Shown here: piece after piece, positions 39,380-49,515 of the stretch | Numbering within the stretch: the stretch's first letter is position 1 | How the letters are laid out: every line of letters starts with the position of its first letter | Origin: Zygaena filipendulae | Taxonomy: Eukaryota > Arthropoda > Insecta > Lepidoptera > Zygaenidae | Length of the DNA stretch: 64,000 nucleotides | Assembly: GCA_907165275.2 (NCBI GenBank) | Contig: OU015659.1 | Coordinates: 12,711,001-12,775,000 of the forward strand | Reading direction: 5' to 3' | Translations under genes and position numbers: made by a program | Notes under the pieces: generated by a model | Seen by the model: only the letters and a program-made list of their open reading frames with translations | Databases searched by the model: none | Told to the model about the DNA's origin: nothing

Positions 39380-40440
39380 GGGAAAAAATAATTTTTGTTT
39401 GTCTACTCCAAAACTACTGAACCGACTTCAAAAATTTGTGCACCATTAAGTAGAATGCGACCAATTATCCCTGAGTAACATGGCTATATTGTAACCTGGA
39501 TTTCCCGCAGGAACTCTGAAATCACCGTGGGTGAAACTGCGGGGAATTACAGCTCTAGTTATCTACATATTATATTACTAGCTGGTGCCCGCGATTTCAC
39601 CCGCGTGAATTTTGGACCCTTGAAATGACAGTAATGAAGTTTTCTCACTTTCTCACTCTTTTAAAACGTAGTGGTTATATACCTACTCTTTGGTCTCAAA
39701 GAAAATATAATCACGTCATCTGTCGCTCCAAGCCTCTCCAAGCCTTGAAACTGTCACTTCGCGAAAAATCAATTAAAAAGAAAAAAATGCATATATCTAA
39801 AAAGGTTTTATCATGTTCGTTATGCAACATTATATCGAAGCTTTCGACCATTGTATTACGCTGAAGTCTTCAACTGACGATAAATTTTCCCTTATGTCCT
39901 ATTTCGATGAAACAAAGCCTATATGTTGCTCCAGACTTAGCTTAATCTGCTTACTACTGAAAACTGCATGACAACCCGTTCAGTAGATGCGGAGATTATC
40001 GCGAACAGACAGACCGACAAAAAAGAATTTAAAAAAACTTTTTTTGTGCTTGGTTACTCTTCTTTTATCACCCCTCTCAATTTTAGGTAAAAATATACAG
40101 AATGTACAGAATCGCGGATTCTACTCTTTTATTATATTATTTAGTATAGATTATGTAGGCACAAGGTAGGTAGGTACTGACCTAAAATTCCCATTTGTTA
40201 GTTCCGAGAATGCAGATTGCCATTTATACGTACTTAACTACCTGTGCCCCGTGGTTTCACCCGCGTGAGTTTTGGAATTCCCGCTGGAAGAATTTTTTTT
40301 GTAAAATAAATAAAGCTTAAATTACTCCTTATAAAAAAATTAAAATCAGTCCAGCCGTTTCAAAAATTAGCTGGAACAAACAGACGGACAAACTGATAGA
40401 CAGAGAAAAATTATAAAAATTGTTTTTTTATGATAGTAAC
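39380..40440. repeat. CTAGCTG/CCCGCG dispersed repeat fragments
   Basis: Three pieces lie near 39,380-39,560, 39,578-40,020 and 40,225-40,430. Each has ACTGAACCG, TTTCACCCGCG or GAACAGACAGACCGAC blocks of the same family as 8633-9056. Confidence 0.55.
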
Positions 40441-40580
40441 GTATACATATATTATGTATGTATACTATCATATGCATTTAGTGAAAAGCTAGCATTATTG
40501 TAAATGCAATTTTAATACATGGTAATGTATTTTATATCTACGGTGAGTTTTACAGTGGGCGGCAGGCGGCAGTGACCGAC

Positions 40581-41542
40581 ATGCGGTGGGCGTGGGCGGC
40601 TCGGTGGCGGCGGCGGCGTGGCTGGGCACTGCTGGTGCTCCTGGCGGCGCTGGCGGCGGGCGCGCTGCCCACCCGCTGCTCGCACGCGCTCTCCACGCAG
40701 CTGGGCGCGCCGCCCCGCGCTCTCGCGCACTTCCTCGCCGACTTCACCAACCAACCCCAGCTCTACCCTTACCTGTGAGTGCCCCCCCACTGGCCCCGGC
40801 CCGGCCCGCCGCCCGCCGCCCCACTCGCGTCCTATTGTGTTCACCCTCGGTGTTCGCCGGCAGGGAGGCGTGGGCGATAGAGGACGAGTGGAGCAACGTG
40901 ACGTCGTGGCGTTACTCGGTGTCGTACTCGTGCGGAGAGCGCTGCTCGGGCCGCGCGTCGGTCGTTGCGCACGATGAGCCCGCCCACGTGCCCGCCCACG
41001 TGTCCTCTCCCGTCGAGTACCGCGTGCACGTAACGCACACGCACTGCACGCGGCTGCCGCTACTGCCCTGGCCGCAGTTCTGTGGTACATGAACACTTTA
41101 ATTTATCCTCCTGTACCCTACAGCAAACTGATCGCATTAATTTTCAACGGTACCTTTTAACAAAACGAAGCAATGAAATATCACACTAATATCAGGTTTT
41201 AACGCCGATTGAAATTCGATCATAATTGACTTTCTCAATTAAACTCAACTAACTCCATGGTACTTATCCAAAACCTTGCCCAGTCAGGATCTACGGCTAA
41301 CTAGCGGTACCCGATTGCCTCATTTAGTCATGAATAAATTGATAACGATGGTATGGGTTGCAGACGAAATGGAGACGGAGGCGGTGATCCGCGCGCGGGG
41401 CGCAGGCTCGCTGTACTCGGAGCGCGCGGCGAGGCGCTGCGCGGCGCTGCGCGTGGTGACGGGGCGCTGCACCGCCGAGCTGCGGGCGAGTCGCGACCGG
41501 CACCTGCTGCGGCTGCGGCAGCTGCTGCAGCACTACGACTGA
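40581..41542 (+). CDS. Unrecognised small protein with N-terminal hydrophobic segment (3 exons)
   Basis: Model: 40,581-40,774, 40,864-41,084 and 41,364-41,542; 594 nt, 197 aa, all GT/AG and in phase. The N-terminus is arginine-rich, then LLVLLAALAAGAL, a signal peptide or signal anchor. The body has LAHFLADFTNQPQLYPYL, WAIEDEWSNVTSWRYSVSY, five or more cysteines (SCGERCSG, THTHCTRLPLLPWPQFC) and a helical end with many arginines. The FL-DF-x-N-x-x-x-LYPYL opening vaguely resembles SRPBCC/START-like folds; I do not claim it. It is the last gene before the telomeric arrays, 372 bp from the (AAC)n tract. Codon use is strongly GC-biased, like Sirt7 nearby. Confidence 0.72.
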
Positions 41543-41580
41543 AACACACATGACACCTTCTGCTTATTCTTTCCTTACTT

Positions 41581-41586
41581 AATAAA
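41581..41586 (+). terminator. Poly(A) signal of the small 3-exon gene
   Basis: AATAAA 38 nt after the stop codon. Confidence 0.75.
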
Positions 41587-41749
41587 ATCACTATTTTGAC
41601 AGTAATATTTTTTTTTTTTATAATAATTTTTAAATTACGCTGAACTTATTTGAATATTATTAACTACTGCCTAAGAAGTTTCCGCCCGATGCGTTATATT
41701 TACCTACACTCTTAATAAGCAAAAAAATATAAGCAATACAAAAACCCAA

Positions 41750-41913
41750 ACGAAAATGCTTACTTTATTTTTTTTTTAATTAAAAAAACGTAGGAAGTAA
41801 TGCTTAGGCTGTAAAGACCGAAGACGGTTGAACCGATTTGGGAAGGAAATACTTTCAAGTTGATCCCATTGTCACCACGTCTAGATCTATTGAGGGGATT
41901 TTGGAAAAAATTT
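41750..41913. repeat. Repeat tail leading into the AAC tract
   Basis: GGTTGAACCGATTTGGGAAG and GATCTATTGAGGGGATTTTG are typical Lepidoptera interspersed-repeat words. The AAC tract begins right after AAAAAATTT, as if a retroelement tail seeded it. Confidence 0.4.
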
Positions 41914-43965
<2,052 letters not shown>

Positions 43966-44397
43966 GTTTGGACGAGTTAGGTTTGGACGAGTTAGGTTTG
44001 GACGAGTTAGGTTTGGACGAGTTAGGTTTGGACGAGTTAGGTTTGGACGAGTTAGGTTTGGACGAGTTAGGTTTGGACGAGTTAGGTTTGGACGAGTTAG
44101 GTTTGGACGAGTTAGGTTTGGACGAGTTAGGTTTGGACGAGTTAGGTTTGGACGAGTTAGGTTTGGACGAGTTAGGTTTGGACGAGTTAGGTTTGGACGA
44201 GTTAGGTTTGGACGAGTTAGGTTTGGACGAGTTAGGTTTGGACGAGTTAGGTTTGGACGAGTTAGGTTTGGACGAGTTAGGTTTGGACGAGTTAGGTTTG
44301 GACGAGTTAGGTTTGGACGAGTTAGGTTTGGACGAGTTAGGTTTGGACGAGTTAGGTTTGGACGAGTTAGGTTTGGACGAGTTAGGTTTGGACGAGT
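43966..44397 (+). repeat. Array of 15-bp degenerate telomeric unit, about 29 copies
   Basis: Perfect repeats of GTTTGGACGAGTTAG, 432 bp. In register GGTTT-GGACG-AGTTA the unit is three five-base blocks, each one to three changes from GGTTA. The same unit recurs singly at 45,226-45,242 and 45,957-45,985 beside canonical repeats, which ties it to the telomere. Confidence 0.9.
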
Positions 44398-44485
44398 CCC
44401 CCCCGAATTGGGTCCTCGCCTTGTCGTGGCGGGGGGGCTCTAGTAACCGTGGACTCGTCACTCACGGTGAAGCTAAGAGGGACCC
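44398..44485 (+). ncRNA. HDV-like ribozyme fold, S1
   Basis: P1 CCCCCCC/GGGGGGG, P2 GGGTCC/GGACCC, P3 GCC/GGC closing loop TTGTCGT, P4 CCGTG/CACGG, and J4/2 TGAAGCTAAG with the candidate catalytic C. P1 and P4 differ from the other copies with pairing kept. Confidence 0.8.
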
Positions 44486-45225
44486 AGAGGCGGGGCCAGT
44501 ATAGCCGGCGGCGCCGGTTGAGCTGCTCCCGGCGCTGCCCGGCTCGAGGCCACTGGGCCGCCTCTCCGGGTTTTCGGGGAAACCCGCGATGAGGCGGCCC
44601 GAGTAGGTGGCGCCGTCGCCCTTCGGAGCGGCGGCGCGACTGAGGCGGGCTGCGGTGGCTCGGGGAGCACCGCGGCTGAGGGTTAGAGGCCGTGGAGATG
44701 TTTTTCCTCCGCGGCCTCGACGGGGCCGCCCCGGTGATTGGCGGCGTGGAGGGGCTGCGGGGGGAGGGGAGTGCTGGCGCGGAGCTAGTCGGCCCTCCTC
44801 ACCCTCTGCGGCCGTCGTGGTGGGCGGCGGGGCCACTGACCCGACCCGTCGCAGGGGGCCTTGGGCGCCGGTCATGGGCCCGACCGGCGTCCCTTGCACA
44901 AGGTCCCCGAGAAGGAGGAGGACGGCGGTGCGTCGCGTGTTCCGGCGCATCGTCGTCATTCTGAGGGGCACTCGTGCCCCTCGAGGAGGAGCCCGGCAAC
45001 GGGCTGGCGTCGTCGGGGCTGCGGAGCATGCGAAAGCGATTCCCGTGGCCCCGGCAACAGGCGCGGAGGAGGAACACCCCAGGGTTTTTAGTGGGTAGCA
45101 TTCCCGCCCTTCTCAGGGCGGGTTGCCCTTTTCAGGGCAGAGTCCCACATAACCATCGCCCCGGCCCGGGGGCGGTGGTATGCATAAAGCATTTTCCCTG
45201 GGTCAAAAAAAAAAAAAAAAAAAAA
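44398..45225 (+). mobile_element. S1: short noncoding telomeric retroelement
   Basis: 828 bp. The 5' ribozyme fold (44,398-44,485) is followed by about 500 bp of GC-rich sequence without a defensible ORF. Then comes a 3' UTR of type A (GGGTTTTTAGTGGGTAG ... CACATAACCATCGCC ... GGCGGTGGTATGCATAAAGC) and 21 A. It is flanked by GACGAGT on the left and GGTTTGGACGAG on the right, so it is inserted in the 15-bp array. The 3' UTR matches E1/E2, so it should be moved by the same machinery. It resembles the short internally deleted elements known for R2: a ribozyme joined to a 3' end. Confidence 0.8.
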
Positions 45226-45239
45226 GGTTTGGACGAGTT

Positions 45240-45242
<3 letters not shown>

Positions 45243-45277
<35 letters not shown>

Positions 45278-45956
45278 TCCTAATCAACTGTCCCTCTGAT
45301 ATATGTCAGAGTCCTTATTTTCTCTTTTTTGATTTATTTACCTACAATTTAAAATTTTTAATATTACTTTTCAAGATTTAACAATTAACTTCTAAAATTT
45401 TAAACATTAACTTAATCCAAATTCTACAATTTCAGCTTAAACCAAATTAATCTAATATTATTATCTCATTCCCACTTAACATAGCAAAAAACTTCAGACC
45501 TAAACTCTCTTTGAAATCATCTTAGCCCCTTCCCTTACTTATTTTCCTGCTATTATATATTTATCTCTATTCTTATATTTCCTTCTTTTCCATAACTTAT
45601 TTCCTATATTCCTTGTTTACTATATACCTTTTGCCCACCTTTTAGTTTGCTTATTTCCTTTACTTATTATATTTGTCTCTATCCTTATATTACCCTCTTT
45701 TCCATAACTTATTTTCTATATTCCTTTTGTTTACTATTTACTTAATTTATTTACTTATTCCGTATTATATATTTGCTATCCTATATATGCTTAAATATAT
45801 ATTTTAGCAAATTATTATTTACTTATTCTTTTTTCCTACTTTAGTTATTATTAATTTACAATACTTAAAGAAAATTTCCCTATCTATATTATTTTTTACA
45901 ATTTTGGCCAAATTACTTTCATTTATTTTTACATCTAATTCAATTTCTAGGTCTAG
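45243..45956 (-). mobile_element. AT-rich insertion in opposite orientation
   Basis: It opens on the + strand with 33 T, so on the minus strand it ends in poly(A) directly before CCTAACTCGTCC. That places its tail in the C-rich telomere strand, the orientation known for TRAS elements. The body is very AT-rich with no ORF. It has an internal imperfect duplication (45,549-45,630 and 45,663-45,745, sharing TCTTTTCCATAACTTATTT). It is likely a 5'-truncated copy of another family; identity unknown. Confidence 0.5.
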
Positions 45957-46017
45957 TCGGACGAGTTAGGTTTGGACGAGTTAGGTTAGGTTAGGTTAGG
46001 TTAGGTTAGGTTAGGTT
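45957..46017 (+). repeat. Telomeric repeats: two degenerate units then canonical TTAGG
   Basis: TCGGACGAGTTAGG and TTTGGACGAG are followed by about eight uninterrupted TTAGG repeats, ending in GGTT against E1. This is the longest canonical telomere tract in the window. Confidence 0.92.
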
Positions 46018-46018
46018 C

Positions 46019-46107
46019 CCCCCTCAATCGGGTCCGCGCCTTGTCGTGGCGAGGGGGCTTAGTAGCGGCTGGATGCATCTTTCCCAGCCGTGAAGCTAAG
46101 CGGACCC
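46019..46107 (+). ncRNA. HDV-like ribozyme fold, E1
   Basis: P1 CCCCCTC (46,019-46,025)/GAGGGGG (46,051-46,057); P2 GGGTCCGC (46,030-46,037)/GCGGACCC (46,100-46,107); P3 GCC/GGC with 7-nt loop TTGTCGT; P4 CGGCTGG (46,066-46,072)/CCAGCCG (46,084-46,090); J4/2 TGAAGCTAA. The order and sizes match the nested double pseudoknot of HDV-type ribozymes, with the predicted cut at the element's 5' end. Confidence 0.85.
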
Positions 46108-46123
46108 GCTAGCATATCGTAAT

Positions 46124-46194
46124 CCCACTCTGGGTGTCGTGGACATGTCTCGCGGCCTAGAGTGGGACCGAGGGTCCACCGTAAAACGTGGACC
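46124..46194 (+). promoter_or_regulatory. Covarying hairpins in the E1 leader
   Basis: Hairpin 1: CCCACTCTGGG (46,124-46,134) with CCTAGAGTGGG (46,156-46,166). Hairpin 2: GGTCCAC (46,173-46,179) with GTGGACC (46,188-46,194). In E2 and E3 the stems change base but remain paired, including G-T pairs. A TATAAAAAATTACC word follows at about 46,213 in every copy. Confidence 0.65.
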
Positions 46195-46332
46195 GCGAGG
46201 AAGAAAACCTCTATAAAAAATTACCCCGGATCCCCCGCTTGTGGCGGTCGCCGGGGGGTTCGCCGGGGACTGTGGCCCGGATACGAGGCCGTCACGGGGG
46301 GCATATCCCGAAACCACATAGCAACAACAAAG

Positions 46333-48786
46333 ATGAAAGCGCAAAAGGACAATAACAGAATACCCCAGGAGGGTACCGGCCTCGAAAGGGCTGGAGAACC
46401 CCTCCCTGGGCCCTCGGGCTCAGGCAGCTCCTCGTATCTGGGGGGGGCACCTTTGCGTTCCGTCTTTAATGACGAAGAAGGAGTTAGAAGAAGAGTAAAG
46501 CGGGTGAAACACCGCCCGCTCATTGTAGATCCCCAACTCATTAAGAGCTGGAAGGGCTGGCCCGAGGACCTCACGACCCTCACAGAGCAGGAGATACACG
46601 ACCAGGTCCGTCGGGAGTGTTCATCTCTTGTTAAGGAGTTCATCGAGGAACGGGCAGCCTTCCGCGATTCGGGTGATCCTTGCGACAGTCGTGGGCCAAT
46701 CTGGGAACTCGTGTGGACCCTCTCGGAGGAGGAGCTCCAAGAAGAGGTCAGACGCGACATGTCGTATAGGATCACATATTTCATAGACAAGAGGAAGCAG
46801 CAGCTAATAACTGCCGCCCCCGCGGCGACTGCCGCTCCGCCGTCTGGTTCGGGCGTGGGGAAAATTGCCGCCCCCTCTTTGAAATCACCTGTTGTGGTTT
46901 TAGAGAGGATGGAGGTATCTCCAGCGTCGGTCTCGGGCGGCCGTGCGTCAGTCGCCTGCTCGTCCCGTGACAGCAGCGGGACAAGGAAACGACTGCGAGA
47001 GGGTATGGAGGAGGACGATCCGCTCTCCGACAGCTCCGCCGGATCCCAGTCGGGAGGCGACGGACCTAAGAGGGGGCGCAAGAGCGCTAGGGCGAAGTCG
47101 CGCAACGTAGAGGAGCGCGTCGCCAGAGCCGGAAAAGGCTCGGGCTCGGGGGTTGGGGCTGCCTCGCTCAATGAGGCATCTTGCGACCTTAGAGACCGTA
47201 TTTTTGAGGACACGGAGGTCATCTGCCGTGTCGCCGTGACGGCGGGACACCTGAAGGGCACAGATATCCGGGCCCTGAAGGAAGCGGCGGCACGGATAGA
47301 TGACAGGGTCAAGGCCCTCGCTGAACGCTCCGTCACTGAGGAGACAGCAAGGCTGGCGTCGGAAAACGCTCGCCTGCGCGTGGAGGTTGACAGACTACGC
47401 AAGGAATTCGCCGCCCTCCGCGCGGAGATGATCGGAGCTCGAAGTGCTCCCACGCCACCCTCAGGTAGGCAAGAACAGGAGGCTCGGGAGCAGCCTCTCT
47501 CTCAGGAGGTGCTGCTGGCCACGATCCGACACATGGTCGAGGCCGCAGTTGAGGGGAGACTGCTTCCGGAGCGACGACGCCCGCCCCTCCAACATGAGGG
47601 ACGGTCGTCGCAACGAGAGGCTGCAGCTTCAGCTGCCGGCAATACTGCGCCGGCACCTGAGAGCCATCCCAAGAAGGGACCAAAGAAGGGATCCAAGAAG
47701 AGGGTAAAGGAACCCTCCCAACCGGTCCCAGAGAAGGATGCCCCCCGTTCACTCCCACCAGCTCCGGCGAATATGGACGCTGGCTACTCGGAGGTAGTGA
47801 AACGGGGGAAGAAAAAGAAGAAGGGAAAGGCTGCCCCGACATCGGCGCCTGGCGCACCGGCGAAGAAGTCTCCGCCGGGACAATCGGCGCCGGGGTCGGC
47901 GACAACCAAGTCAAAGAAAGGGAAGGCGGCTAGGCCCAAAGCGCCAGTGCCGAAAAGACTCCGCCTCCCTCGCTCGGCGGCAGTAGTCATCCAGCTGCAG
48001 CCGGAAGCCGAGCGGGGGGGTCGCAGCTATCGCGAAGTGTTGACCGAGGCCGCGTCCAAAATAAAACTGACCGACCTCGGCATCACTGATATGAAGTTTA
48101 GGTGCGCCGTAACCGGAGCACGCATCTTGGAGGTGCCAGGGGCGGACAGCGGCGAGAAAGCAGACGCCCTCGCCGCTGCTATGAGAGGAATCTTCCCCGC
48201 TGAAGATGTGCGGGTCACCAGGCCGGAGAAACGCGCAGAGCTGCGCATCTCTGGTCTGGATGACTCTGTCACCAGCGGGGAAGTGGCAGCTAAGATCGCC
48301 CAGCAGGGTGGGTGCCCGGAGGGGTCCGTATCAGTCGGAGAGATCCGGCATGCCTCCTCCGGGATAGGCACCGCCTGGGTGCGCTGCCCGGTCGCGGCGG
48401 CTAAGGCACTGGCGCTTAAAGGGCGTCTCCTGGTGGGGTGGGTGGCAGCCAAAGTCACATTGCTGCCGCCCCGACCTCTGCGGTGCTTCCGCTGTCTCCA
48501 CGCTGGACATGTGGGGAGCAAGTGCACCGCGGAGGTCGATCGAGGTGGTCTATGCTACCGCTGTGGCCAGCCTGGCCACGTTGCGGCAGCGTGCAGCAGC
48601 CAGCCTCGGTGCGTCTTGTGCGCCGAGGCTGGCAAACCGGCGGGGCACCGTTTGGGGTCGCAGAACTGCAGCGCCCCCAAACGTGGCCAAAGAAGACCGC
48701 CCAAAGCGGCCGGAGCGACTCCGGCCGCCGCCGGTGAAGCCCAGCCCGCAGCGGCCGGGCAAGAATCCGCCATGGCGGTGATATAG
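46333..48786 (+). CDS. E1 ORF1: Gag-like nucleic-acid-binding protein
   Basis: 817 aa. The start at 46,333 (MKAQKDNNRIPQEGTG) was chosen because all subfamilies align from this Met, whereas the open leader upstream is in other frames in E3, E5 and E6. Order: conserved N-terminal GTG-ERAG...YLGGA; a variable part; a Ser/Arg patch (SSRDSSGTRKR); a coiled coil at about 315-367 (SENARLRVEVDRLRKEFAAL); a lysine-rich stretch near 488-500, a possible nuclear signal; a conserved globular region at about 546-715; and three zinc knuckles, two of C-x2-C-x4-H-x4-C (718-731, 741-754) and one C-x2-C-x8-H-x6-C (760-779). This is the plan of R1/SART/TRAS-type ORF1, which packages element RNA and takes it to telomeres. 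No endonuclease or RT motif is present. Confidence 0.92.
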   Translation: MKAQKDNNRIPQEGTGLERAGEPLPGPSGSGSSSYLGGAPLRSVFNDEEGVRRRVKRVKHRPLIVDPQLIKSWKGWPEDLTTLTEQEIHDQVRRECSSLVKEFIEERAAFRDSGDPCDSRGPIWELVWTLSEEELQEEVRRDMSYRITYFIDKRKQQLITAAPAATAAPPSGSGVGKIAAPSLKSPVVVLERMEVSPASVSGGRASVACSSRDSSGTRKRLREGMEEDDPLSDSSAGSQSGGDGPKRGRKSARAKSRNVEERVARAGKGSGSGVGAASLNEASCDLRDRIFEDTEVICRVAVTAGHLKGTDIRALKEAAARIDDRVKALAERSVTEETARLASENARLRVEVDRLRKEFAALRAEMIGARSAPTPPSGRQEQEAREQPLSQEVLLATIRHMVEAAVEGRLLPERRRPPLQHEGRSSQREAAASAAGNTAPAPESHPKKGPKKGSKKRVKEPSQPVPEKDAPRSLPPAPANMDAGYSEVVKRGKKKKKGKAAPTSAPGAPAKKSPPGQSAPGSATTKSKKGKAARPKAPVPKRLRLPRSAAVVIQLQPEAERGGRSYREVLTEAASKIKLTDLGITDMKFRCAVTGARILEVPGADSGEKADALAAAMRGIFPAEDVRVTRPEKRAELRISGLDDSVTSGEVAAKIAQQGGCPEGSVSVGEIRHASSGIGTAWVRCPVAAAKALALKGRLLVGWVAAKVTLLPPRPLRCFRCLHAGHVGSKCTAEVDRGGLCYRCGQPGHVAAACSSQPRCVLCAEAGKPAGHRLGSQNCSAPKRGQRRPPKAAGATPAAAGEAQPAAAGQESAMAVI

Positions 48787-49099
48787 ACCACCATGACGAG
48801 GTCCTCCGGGCGACAGAGTGGGGTATCTCTGCCGCCCGTTGGAAGGGACCTCGAGACTATGTGGCGCGTTAGGTGTTCCGGCGCGCCACTCCTATTATTA
48901 TTTTTAGCAGACGAAGGAGGGGGGACTTAGGTCCCCCGGGATTAAGTCCCAGAAAAGGAGCCGGACGCTCGGCTATGCGCTGTCGGGGTCGCGGAGCATG
49001 CGAGAGCGAATCCCGTGGCCCCGACGCTAGGCGCTGAGAAGGAACACCCCAGGGTTTTTAGTGGGTAGATCGCCCTTGTCAGGGCGGAGTCCCACATAA

Positions 49100-49126
49100 C
49101 CACCGCCTCTTACCCTATGGCGGTGG
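49100..49126 (+). promoter_or_regulatory. Conserved 3' UTR hairpin before poly(A), type A
   Basis: CCACCGCC and GGCGGTGG enclose an 11-nt loop, preceded by CATAA and followed by TATGCATAAAGC. The type B 3' UTR has the corresponding CCACCC/GGGTGG after the same CATAA (55,580-55,605). A shape kept with altered bases suggests the RT recognition site. Confidence 0.6.
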
Positions 49127-49176
49127 TATGCATAAAGCATTTTCCCTGGGTCAAAAAAAAAAAAAAAAAAAAAAAA

Positions 49177-49190
49177 GGTTAGGTTAGGTT
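49177..49190 (+). repeat. Telomere repeat spacer between E1 and E2
   Basis: GGTTAGGTTAGGTT, the 14 bases left between the E1 tail and the E2 5' C-run. Confidence 0.9.
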
Positions 49191-49201
49191 CCCCCCCCCC
49201 T

Positions 49202-49290
49202 CCCCCTCAATCGGGTCCGCGCCTTGTCGTGGCGAGGGGGCTTAGTAGCGGCTGGATGCATTTTTCCCAGCCGTGAAGCTAAGCGGACCC
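49202..49290 (+). ncRNA. HDV-like ribozyme fold, E2
   Basis: Same P1-P4 and J4/2 as E1, with a changed L4 (GATGCATTTTT). The leader hairpin just downstream has C-to-T and A-to-G changes that preserve pairing. Confidence 0.85.
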
Positions 49291-49515
49291 GCTAGCATAT
49301 CGTAATCCTGCTCTGAGTGTCGTGGTCATGTCTCGCGGCTCGGAGTGGGACCGAGGGTTCACCGTCAAAAGTGGACCGCGAGGAAGAAAACCTCTATAAA
49401 AAATTACCCCGGATCCCCCGCTTGTGGCGGTCGCCGGGGGGTTCGCCGGGGACTGTGGCCCGGATACGAGGCCGTCACGGGGGGCATATCCCGAAACCAC
49501 ATAGCAACAACAAAG

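Larger units (their letters stand above)
46018..49176 (+). mobile_element. E1: full Gag-only telomeric retroelement, subfamily A
   Basis: 3.16 kb: ribozyme, structured leader of about 315 nt, ORF1, about 365 bp of 3' UTR and 24 A. Flanks are TTAGGTT on the left and GGTTAGGTTAGGTT on the right, so the poly(A) lies on the GGTTA strand, which is the SART orientation. ORF1 stops at 48,786 and poly(A) begins at 49,153, leaving no room for ORF2. The 3' UTR has TTTTTAGTGGGTAG and a hairpin before the tail (49,100-49,126). Confidence 0.9.

Noticed and set aside
46162..46332. In-frame extension of E1/E2 ORF1 into the leader (MGPRVHRK...)
   Set aside because: The same leader is in another frame relative to ORF1 in E3, E5 and E6, so its conservation is RNA-level; the common start is the later Met.
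46221..47453. 410-codon minus-strand frame opposite E1 ORF1 (and the same at 49,404-50,636; 503 codons at 61,024-62,535)
   Set aside because: GC-rich codon bias on the sense strand leaves the opposite strand open. There are no domains, and the frame is not kept to the same length between subfamilies.
48793..48930. Small ORF just after E1 ORF1 as a remnant ORF2 start
   Set aside because: In E2 the same ORF stops at codon 7, and it has no endonuclease-like residues.
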